From: Candidatus Aminicenantota bacterium
Lineage (GTDB): Bacteria; Acidobacteriota; Aminicenantia; UBA2199
Assembly: GCA_030671465.1 (NCBI GenBank)
Contig: DAOVIP010000104.1
Span: 1 to 6,996 of the forward strand
Length of the DNA: 6,996 nt
Reading direction: 5' to 3'
Positions 1 through 6,996 of this stretch are shown piece by piece. The position numbers and the translations under genes were made by a program. Position 1 is the stretch's first letter. The number at the start of each line of letters is the position of its first letter. The notes beneath the pieces are model-generated. The model was given only the letters and a program-made list of their open reading frames with translations, was not told the origin of the DNA and ran no database searches.

Positions 1-1119
1 GAATTCTCGTTTTTGCATATCATCAAACCAGAGATCGATCTGCCAGAGAATACCGATATCTATTCAGACCCGGTTTACCAAAAGGCAAAGAGCAATCTGG
101 ATTATTTCATCAAAGAAAAAATACTGATACAGGATTCCCAAAAAAGCTTTTATATATATAAACAAGTATGGGGGAACCACATCCAGGTCGGCCTGGTGGC
201 CGACGCTTCGGTTCAGGATTACCAGGAAAATAAAATCAAAAAACATGAATTCACCCGGGCAGTAAAAGAAAAGGACCGGATGCGGCATATTGAATCCTTG
301 AATGCCAATACCGGCCCGGTATTCCTAACCTTCAAGTACAACCAGGAAATCCTAAAACTGTTTGAAAAGGCCATGGAAGGCCATCCGGAATACGATTTCA
401 AATCGAAAGACGGGGTGCACCACCTGTTTTACCTGGTCAGCGATACTCGGTTGATTCAAAACCTGCAAAGGGAATTTTCAAATCTGGATGCCCTCTATGT
501 TGCCGACGGTCACCACCGGTCCGCAGCTGCAGCCGTGGTTAAGCAAAAGAGGGAGACCCAGAATTCCGGTCATCACGGGGACGAAGAATACAATTTCTTT
601 TTATCGGTGATCTTTCCCCATAATCAGATGAAGATTCTGGCCTACAACCGGGTGGTAAAAAGTTTGGGCAATCAATGCAAAGCCGAATTTTTTCACCGCC
701 TGTCTGAAAACTTCAGTTATGAGGAGTCAGAGATCAAGGTTCCTCAAGAACCCCGGGAGTTTTGTCTGTACATTGAGGGGAAATGGTACCGGTTGAATGC
801 CCGGGAGAACAGCTTCAATGTGCATGATCCGGTTGATTCGCTGGATGTTTCCATACTGCAGAAAAATCTCCTGGATCCGGTTCTGGGCATTACCGATCCC
901 AGAACAGACGACAGAATCGATTTCATCGGTGGTATCCGGGGCACTACCGAATTGGAAAAACGGGTTGATAGCGGGGACTTTAAAATTGCCTTTTCACTCT
1001 ACCCCACCAAAATCGAACAGTTGTTCGCTGTGGCCGATTCTGGCAATGTCATGCCGCCCAAATCAACCTGGTTTGAACCCAAGTTAAGGAGTGGTCTGGT
1101 CTGCCACCTGCTGGATTAA
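1..1119 (+). CDS. DUF1015 family protein (COG4198-like), 5' end missing
   Basis: This is a partial gene of which 372 codons are visible, in frame from base 1. An internal TTG at 13 can be read as a start, but the codons before it (EFSF, then LHIIKPE) continue the conserved N-terminal SFLHxxKPEIDLP region of DUF1015 proteins. The true start should therefore lie about 40-50 codons upstream, giving the usual length of about 410-420 residues. Family marks are the opening KPEIDLP segment, YVADGHHRSAA at about codons 166-176, a FFLSVIFPHNQMKIL strand region, and DVSILQKNLLDPVLGI followed by DDRIDFIGG near the C-terminus. No signal peptide or membrane segment is visible. The biochemical function is not established to my knowledge. 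The DGHHR stretch resembles the GxxR-type phosphate-binding motif of ParB/sulfiredoxin-fold proteins, which include free serine kinases, and DUF1015 genes often lie near serine biosynthesis genes; both points are from memory. The following folD is consistent with a serine/one-carbon setting. Family assignment is firm; function is open. Confidence 0.85.
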   Translation, partial: EFSFLHIIKPEIDLPENTDIYSDPVYQKAKSNLDYFIKEKILIQDSQKSFYIYKQVWGNHIQVGLVADASVQDYQENKIKKHEFTRAVKEKDRMRHIESLNANTGPVFLTFKYNQEILKLFEKAMEGHPEYDFKSKDGVHHLFYLVSDTRLIQNLQREFSNLDALYVADGHHRSAAAAVVKQKRETQNSGHHGDEEYNFFLSVIFPHNQMKILAYNRVVKSLGNQCKAEFFHRLSENFSYEESEIKVPQEPREFCLYIEGKWYRLNARENSFNVHDPVDSLDVSILQKNLLDPVLGITDPRTDDRIDFIGGIRGTTELEKRVDSGDFKIAFSLYPTKIEQLFAVADSGNVMPPKSTWFEPKLRSGLVCHLLD

Positions 1120-1154
1120 CTTTGTTATCAAAAATCCCCAGGAACTCTTGGGAT

Positions 1155-1160
1155 GAGGAG
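1155..1160 (+). promoter_or_regulatory. Ribosome binding site that decides the folD start (GTG 1168)
   Basis: GAGGAG lies 7 bases before GTG 1168. An in-frame ATG at 1153 overlaps this site and would have only a weaker AGGAA (1140-1144) in front. Starting at GTG places NILDGKKIAGE at the very N-terminus, as in most FolD proteins. Confidence 0.65.
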
Positions 1161-1167
1161 TAAAACG

Positions 1168-2071
1168 GTGAATATTCTGGATGGAAAAAAAATTGCTGGA
1201 GAAATTCAGGAAAAAATAAAGGACGAAATCGGTCAACTCAAAAATCAAACCGGTAAAACCCCCGGACTAACGGTTATCATTGTGGGAGAAAATCCGGCTT
1301 CCCAGGCCTATGTTAGGAAAAAACATAGAATTGCCCAGAAACTGGGCATCAATTCACACATCATTGAATTGAAAGCGGAAATTGCAGCCCAAGATTTGAT
1401 CGAGCAAATCCGGGTCCTGAACCAGGACCCCGGAGTGCAGGCCATATTAATTCAACTCCCCCTGCCCGAAAACCACAATACCTGGGAAATCCTGAATCAC
1501 CTGAATCCGAAAAAAGATGTCGATTGCTTCCTTCCTGTAAATCTGGGAAATATTCTATTAAACCGGGCTGGAATCTTCCCCTGTACTCCATCAGGGATAA
1601 TGCAAATGCTGGATTATTACCGTATTGATTTGTCAGGTTTGAATGCAATCATGGTCGGAAGAAGTTTCATCGTGGGCAAGCCCCTGGCCAGCATGCTGAC
1701 AAACCAAAATGCCACGGTAACCCTCTGCCATTCAAAAACCAAAAACCTGCCGGGTTTGGTCAAACAGGCAGACCTCGTGGTAGCGGCCATTGGCAAACCC
1801 GGATTTATTACCGCCGATATGATCAAAAAAGGTGCCATTCTCATTGATGTGGGACAAAACTTCCTTTACCAGCAACATGAAGTATTGGAATTTTGTATCG
1901 AATCCCAGCAGCAGAAATTCAAAAAAAAGGGTTATGGCATTGCCGGTGATATTCATATTAAGGCCTACCCAAAAGCCTCCTACTTCACCCCGGTACCCGG
2001 AGGTGTGGGTCCCATGACCGTGGCCATGCTCATGGTCAATACCCTGAAACTGTTTAAACGACAATATCACC

Positions 2072-2079
<8 letters not shown>
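1168..2079 (+). CDS. folD: Bifunctional methylenetetrahydrofolate dehydrogenase / methenyltetrahydrofolate cyclohydrolase
   Basis: Cytoplasmic FolD interconverts 5,10-methylene-, 5,10-methenyl- and 10-formyl-tetrahydrofolate using NAD(P). The product is 303 residues from GTG 1168 (308 from ATG 1153), against about 280-290 for the family. Diagnostic segments in order: ILDGKKIAGEI (3-13), GENPASQAYVRKKHR (40-54) with active-site Tyr48 and catalytic Lys52, ILIQLPLP (93-100) with Gln96, KKDVDCF (115-121) with Asp119, PCTPSGI (138-144), the nucleotide-binding loop VGRSFIVGKP (163-172), and TPVPGGVGPMTVAML (274-288). All known catalytic positions are kept, so activity is expected. Odd points are Phe167 where Asn or a small/polar residue is usual, DVGQN instead of DVGIN, GDIHI instead of GDVDF, and about 20 extra residues (roughly 232-257). 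It follows the DUF1015 gene by 48 bases and overlaps the next gene by 8 bases, suggesting cotranscription. Confidence 0.96.
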
Positions 2080-3857
<1,778 letters not shown>

Positions 3858-3858
3858 T

Positions 3859-4182
3859 ATGCTTTTATACGGACAATCTGCCGGTGGAGCTGCCCAACCC
3901 AGTATGCTCAGTGCTCTGCTTCCATTCATCATCATCTTTGTCATCTTCTATTTTTTGATCATTATGCCAGCCCGGAAGAAACAAAAAAAACACCAGGCGC
4001 TGGTCGGAGGATTAAAAGGTGGAGAACGGGTGATCACATCCGGAGGTATTTATGGTACGGTAACCCGGGTAATGGATGACCGGATTGAAGTTGAAGTGGA
4101 TAAAAACACCAAATTGCAGATCGCAAAATCCTCGATTTCCGGAGTTGTTGATCAGACCGGAACTACAGTCAAGGCCAAATAA
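3859..4182 (+). CDS. yajC: Preprotein translocase subunit YajC
   Basis: YajC is a small inner-membrane partner of SecD-SecF in the accessory complex that supports SecYEG export. The product is 107 residues, typical of the family. It has a short N-terminus rich in Gly, Ala and Gln (residues 5-14), one membrane segment at about 17-36 (LSALLPFIIIFVIFYFLIIM), the hallmark MPARKKQKKHQ just after it (36-46), and a soluble domain with LKGGERVITSGGIYGTV (52-68), a common YajC signature, then VEVDKNTKLQIAKSSI. The start at ATG 3859 is supported by a clear ribosome binding site and the expected length. The gene sits 1 base after the tgt stop and 116 bases before secD, the standard order. Confidence 0.95.
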   Translation: MLLYGQSAGGAAQPSMLSALLPFIIIFVIFYFLIIMPARKKQKKHQALVGGLKGGERVITSGGIYGTVTRVMDDRIEVEVDKNTKLQIAKSSISGVVDQTGTTVKAK

Positions 4183-4236
4183 GCGGTCAGTTATTCATCT
4201 GTGTCATTCCATGATCATCAAATAAAAACATTGTAA

Positions 4237-4265
4237 CGATAGAATCATTTAATAAAATTCTATCG
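4237..4265 (+). promoter_or_regulatory. 9-bp inverted repeat in the yajC-secD intergenic region
   Basis: CGATAGAAT (4237-4245) and ATTCTATCG (4257-4265) are perfect complements around an 11-base A/T-rich loop. They lie within the only sizeable gap of the window (4183-4298), about 34 bases before the secD start. What follows is GGTTTG, and the nearest T6 run (4283-4288) is 17 bases away, so it is not a textbook intrinsic terminator. It may be an operator, a weak attenuator or an RNA leader hairpin. A TATAAA at 4275-4280 has no convincing -35 partner and would start a transcript almost at secD. The rest of the gap holds no gene: the only ATG, at 4211, opens a four-codon frame. Confidence 0.45.
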
Positions 4266-4288
4266 GTTTGCTGATATAAACATTTTTT

Positions 4289-4293
4289 GGAGG
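4289..4293 (+). promoter_or_regulatory. secD ribosome binding site
   Basis: GGAGG lies 5 bases before ATG 4299. A TTG at 4287, in frame and overlapping this site, is rejected as the start because its use would bury the site inside the gene. Confidence 0.7.
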
Positions 4294-4298
4294 AAAAA

Positions 4299-5858
4299 AT
4301 GAAAAAATCAATGACTTGGAAAATCATATTAATCATACTGGTAATTGGTTTTTCGATCTTTATGTTTTATCCGCCCAAAGAAAAGATCAGACTGGGGCTC
4401 GATTTGAAAGGGGGCATCCATCTGGTTTTGCAGGTCATCACCGATGACGCTATAAAGATTCAAACCGATCAGAACATCGCCCAACTCAAAAGCCTGCTGA
4501 ATGAATCCAGTATCAAATTCGAAAAGATCTCCAGAAAAGATATCAATAAATTTGAGTTGAGCGGAATCGCCTATGAAGATGAAGGCAATATAAAAGATAT
4601 TCTGGATGATTATTTCAGAGACTGGAACTATACCTTCTCTACCAGCCGGGTAACCTTAACCATCAGACCGAATATTGAAATGCAGATGCGGGATCAATCG
4701 GTGAACCAAGCCCTGGAAACCATTCGGAACCGGATCGATGAATATGGAGTCTCGGAGCCAGTCATCCAGAAAGAATTGCTGAGCGAGGATCGCTTGCTGA
4801 TACAACTTCCCGGCATTGATGACCCGGGCAGGGTAAAGGATTTGATCAAGAGCACAGCCATGCTCACCTATCATGAGGTGGTCTCCGGACCCTTTCCCTC
4901 CGAGGAGGAGGCTCTCAAAGAGTACAACAATGCCCTTCCGGAAGATTTCATCATTTTAAGGGAAAAACTCAGCCGAAGCGAAAGAAAAACCGAAAAGGAT
5001 TTTTACGTACTGAATAATAGAGTCATTGTTTCGGGAAATGACATTAAAAATGCCCGACGGGGAACCGATGATTACGGCGGCCCCGCTGTCAGTTTCTCCT
5101 TGAATTCCAAGGGAACCAAACAGCTGGAAAAATATTCCGCAGCCAATATCGGAAAAAAAATGGCTATTGTTCTGGATGAACGAGTCATTATAGTGGCCAC
5201 CATTCAAACCACCCTCTCATACGACAATCGTATAACCGGCGGCTTTACCGCCGAATACGTGGATGACCTGGTATTGAAACTCCGATCGGGCGCCTTACCC
5301 GCCCCGCTGAAACCACTCTTTGAAAGAACCATTGGCCCTTCACTGGGTGCGGACTCCATCCGCAAGGGAATCACTGCCGCAGCTACTGGCCTGATACTGG
5401 TCATGTTATTCATGCTGTTCTATTACAAGGCAGCCGGTATCAACTCGATCGTGGCCTTGACCCTGAACATAGTTATTCTCATGGGTGTTCTGGCCTATTT
5501 CAAGGCCACCCTGACCCTGCCGGGTATTGCCGGAATCATTTTGACCATCGGTATGGCAGTGGATGCCAATGTGCTCATTTTTGAGCGAATCAAGGAGGAT
5601 CTCCGCCTGGGTAAATCTCCCAAATCGGCGCTCGACTCCGGATTCAAAAAAGCCTTTGTCACCATATTCGACGCCAATCTAACCACCATTATTGCCGCTA
5701 TATTCCTGTTTCAATTCGGCACAGGGCCGATCAAAGGCTTTTCGGTAACCCTGATTATTGGTATTGCTGCCAGTATGTTCACCGCGGTTTTCGTCTCCCG
5801 TGTTATATTCGATTTGGTCTATGCCAAAAAGAAAAAATTGCAGAAATTAAGCATCTAA
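4299..5858 (+). CDS. secD: Protein translocase subunit SecD
   Basis: SecD, with SecF, is an RND-type membrane protein that uses the proton gradient to pull exported proteins out of the Sec channel. The product is 519 residues, in the range for stand-alone SecD. It has a first membrane segment at about 7-24, then the conserved LGLDLKGGIHLVL (32-44) opening the large extracytoplasmic P1 region, RNRIDEYGVSEPVIQ (143-157), LLIQLPGIDD (166-175), PAVSFSLNSKG (262-272), and ITGGFTAEYVDDL with LRSGALPAPL (328-337). ERTIGPSLGADSI (342-354) leads into five more membrane segments from about residue 357 to 506. GMAVDANVLIFERIKE (418-433) carries Asp422, the equivalent of the E. coli SecD Asp519 in the proton pathway. 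The tail is rich in Lys (510-516), as expected on the cytoplasmic side. The stop is 13 bases before secF. Nothing appears truncated. Confidence 0.97.
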   Translation: MKKSMTWKIILIILVIGFSIFMFYPPKEKIRLGLDLKGGIHLVLQVITDDAIKIQTDQNIAQLKSLLNESSIKFEKISRKDINKFELSGIAYEDEGNIKDILDDYFRDWNYTFSTSRVTLTIRPNIEMQMRDQSVNQALETIRNRIDEYGVSEPVIQKELLSEDRLLIQLPGIDDPGRVKDLIKSTAMLTYHEVVSGPFPSEEEALKEYNNALPEDFIILREKLSRSERKTEKDFYVLNNRVIVSGNDIKNARRGTDDYGGPAVSFSLNSKGTKQLEKYSAANIGKKMAIVLDERVIIVATIQTTLSYDNRITGGFTAEYVDDLVLKLRSGALPAPLKPLFERTIGPSLGADSIRKGITAAATGLILVMLFMLFYYKAAGINSIVALTLNIVILMGVLAYFKATLTLPGIAGIILTIGMAVDANVLIFERIKEDLRLGKSPKSALDSGFKKAFVTIFDANLTTIIAAIFLFQFGTGPIKGFSVTLIIGIAASMFTAVFVSRVIFDLVYAKKKKLQKLSI

Positions 5859-5859
5859 C

Positions 5860-5864
5860 AGGAG
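5860..5864 (+). promoter_or_regulatory. secF ribosome binding site (doubled)
   Basis: AGGAG lies 7 bases before ATG 5872, and a second AGGA (5866-5869) lies only 2 bases before it. Both are within the 13-base secD-secF gap; the first has the better spacing. Confidence 0.6.
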
Positions 5865-5871
5865 CAGGAAG

Positions 5872-6996
5872 ATGAAGTTATTTAAAAAAGAACCTGACTT
5901 TAAATTTATGAGGAAAAAGCTTTTTGCTTTTGCACTCTCCATCCTGATCATGATAGCCGGTGTCATCGTATTCAATACCAAGGGATTCAACCTTGGGATC
6001 GACTTTACCGGAGGTACACTGGTGGAAGTGAGTTTCATAGCGCCCACCAGCGAGAAAGAATTACGGGATAAACTGGCCCGGATTGGTCTGGAAAAATCCA
6101 TCATACAGAGGGTGGGTGAAAAGGAAAACAAGTTTTTCATCAAAACCATAAAATTTTCCACTACCGAAGAAAAATCCCTCGATCTGGATGCCCAGGAAAA
6201 GTTTTCCCAGACCATCAAGTTATTGTTGTTGACGGAAGAAGAAAAGGTTCTTCTGGAACAGGGGAAAAAGGATTTGAACAAGATATCTCAGAAAGATATG
6301 GCTGAATTTTTTATGGCCAGAGGAATCCCTGATCAGGAAGCGGAAGCGAGTGCAGAAAAACTGGCTGATCTCCGAAAAAACAATACTTCCGGACTGATCA
6401 ATTCAATGGCTGAAGTCGAAGCACTGGATCTTAAAAAGACCGTTTTCTCAGCACTGGAGAAAGACACCTTCCTGGGCAGTTTTATCTTTTTGAGCGTTGA
6501 AATCGTAGGTCCCCAAGTGGGCTTTGATATGAGGAAAAAAGTCACCCTGGCTGCTATCTGGGCACTACTGGGTATGCTGGTCTATATCGGTTTCAGGTTT
6601 CGCTTCATCTACGGCCTGGCCGCCGTGATCACCCTGTTCCACGATGTGCTGATCAGCCTATCCTTTATCCTGTTTTTCAATGTGGAAGTTTCCCTTCAAG
6701 TGGTGGCTGCCCTGCTTACCATTATCGGTTACTCGCTTAACGACACCATTGTCATCTTTGACCGCGTACGGGATAATGTGAAGATCATGAGAAGAGATAA
6801 TGCCGAACTTATTCTTGACCGGAGTATCAATCAAACCCTGAGCCGGACCATTGTCACCTCAGGTACCACTCTGGTTACGGTCTTGTCCCTGTTTTTTCTT
6901 GGCGGTGAAGTGATTCACACCTTTGCCTTCACCTTAGTTGTGGGTGTCCTGGTCGGTACCTATTCATCGATTTTCCAGTCCTGTGTCTGGCTTCAA
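5872..6996 (+). CDS. secF: Protein translocase subunit SecF with enlarged periplasmic domain, 3' end missing
   Basis: This is the partner of SecD in the proton-driven Sec export motor. From ATG 5872 there are 375 codons with no stop before the window edge; by comparison with known SecF only about 5-30 codons should be missing. Order: cytoplasmic N-terminus, membrane segment 17-34, FNLGIDFTGGTLVEV (39-53) opening the P4 domain, VEIVGPQVGFDMRKK (209-223) closing it, then five membrane segments. TIIGYSLNDTIVIFDRVRDN spans the fourth segment and includes the Asp matching E. coli SecF Asp213. SRTIVTSGTTL and FTLVVGVLVGTYSSIF are further SecF signatures. The core is therefore intact. The odd part is the P4 domain: about 155 residues separate the GGT and VGP motifs, roughly 80 more than in E. 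coli-type SecF. The surplus (about 110-198) is rich in Glu, Lys and Ala and looks helical. It lies in uninterrupted reading frame, so it is an in-frame insertion and not a frameshift. Confidence 0.96.
   Translation, partial: MKLFKKEPDFKFMRKKLFAFALSILIMIAGVIVFNTKGFNLGIDFTGGTLVEVSFIAPTSEKELRDKLARIGLEKSIIQRVGEKENKFFIKTIKFSTTEEKSLDLDAQEKFSQTIKLLLLTEEEKVLLEQGKKDLNKISQKDMAEFFMARGIPDQEAEASAEKLADLRKNNTSGLINSMAEVEALDLKKTVFSALEKDTFLGSFIFLSVEIVGPQVGFDMRKKVTLAAIWALLGMLVYIGFRFRFIYGLAAVITLFHDVLISLSFILFFNVEVSLQVVAALLTIIGYSLNDTIVIFDRVRDNVKIMRRDNAELILDRSINQTLSRTIVTSGTTLVTVLSLFFLGGEVIHTFAFTLVVGVLVGTYSSIFQSCVWLQ
6271..6432 (+). other. Possible helix-hairpin-helix-like module inserted in SecF (residues 134-187)
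   Basis: Within the extra periplasmic segment of SecF, the pattern DLNKIS (134-139), a short helix, RGIP (150-153), then an Ala/Glu-rich helix ending ADLRKNN (165-171), then GLINSMAEVEAL (174-185) follows the layout of ComEA/GspK-type helix-hairpin-helix repeats. Those typically read: N-x-A-S, helix, GI, A-rich helix ending in (I/Y)R, then G-x-F-x-S-x-x-E-L-x-x-(V/L). The match is by eye only. In the periplasm it would more likely serve protein contact than DNA binding. Confidence 0.4.

Noticed and set aside
1..6. GAATTC (EcoRI site) at the very left edge, suggesting a cloned fragment end
   Set aside because: The same hexamer occurs at several other places in the window, so it is not evidence of a library junction.
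13..15. TTG 13 as the start of the DUF1015 gene
   Set aside because: The frame is open to base 1 and the preceding codons continue the conserved SFLH motif, so the gene is cut by the window edge.
1135..1153. Possible terminator-like palindrome (CCCA...TGGG) between the DUF1015 gene and folD
   Set aside because: Only four base pairs are continuous and no T-run follows.
1919..1926. Run of eight A in folD (similar runs in the SDR gene and secD) as programmed frameshift sites
   Set aside because: All reading frames continue intact through family C-terminal motifs, and no alternative-frame extension or stimulatory structure is apparent.
4275..4280. TATAAA as a -10 box for a secD promoter
   Set aside because: No -35-like hexamer lies at suitable spacing, and transcription would begin on top of the secD ribosome binding site.
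5237..5253. CGGCGG/CCGCCG 6-bp hairpin with a 5-base loop in secD
   Set aside because: It encodes the conserved GGFTAE segment of SecD and has no T-tract, so codon constraint or chance explains it.
5847..6281. Antisense open frame (144 codons) across the secD-secF junction
   Set aside because: It is a Ser/Phe-rich shadow of the sense Lys/Glu codons. The sense strand carries clear secF from 5872.

Overview
The window is a densely packed, one-directional (+ strand) bacterial chromosomal segment with seven genes in the order DUF1015 family protein (left end cut off) - folD - short-chain dehydrogenase - tgt - yajC - secD - secF (right end cut off). No mobile element, CRISPR array, tRNA or rRNA is visible. 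The right half is a conserved housekeeping block: in many bacteria tgt (queuosine insertion into tRNA) sits directly upstream of yajC-secD-secF, the accessory membrane complex of the Sec translocon. The left half concerns one-carbon/folate metabolism (folD), with a short-chain dehydrogenase translationally overlapping folD and a DUF1015 protein upstream.

The organism cannot be named from this sequence. Separate SecD and SecF, a YajC, Shine-Dalgarno-rich starts, moderate GC with many A-runs, and GTG/TTG starts all fit a Gram-negative, probably anaerobic lineage. The style of SecD (opening LGLDLKGGIHLVLQV) and the DUF1015/folD context make me think of Aminicenantes/Acidobacteriota or Desulfobacterota, but this is a weak guess.

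Layout. 1-1119 is the DUF1015 gene, whose start lies left of the window. 1168-2079 is folD, best read from a GTG. 2072-2701 is the SDR gene, read from a TTG that overlaps the folD stop. 2739-3857 is tgt. 3859-4182 is yajC, one base after tgt, with its ribosome binding site inside tgt. 4183-4298 is the only sizeable gap (116 bases) and holds a 9-bp inverted repeat. 4299-5858 is secD. 5872-6996 is secF, still open at the window edge. Spacings of -8 to about 48 bases over most junctions suggest one or two operons, with any internal break most likely at 4183-4298.

The most unusual signal is in secF: its periplasmic domain carries roughly 80-90 extra residues, and part of the extra segment reads like a helix-hairpin-helix (ComEA/GspK-like) module. 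Smaller oddities are a Tgt with Phe in place of the active-site Cys, an SDR without the catalytic Ser but with an acidic residue nearby as in pterin reductases, and a FolD with an approximately 20-residue insertion before its C-terminal motif.
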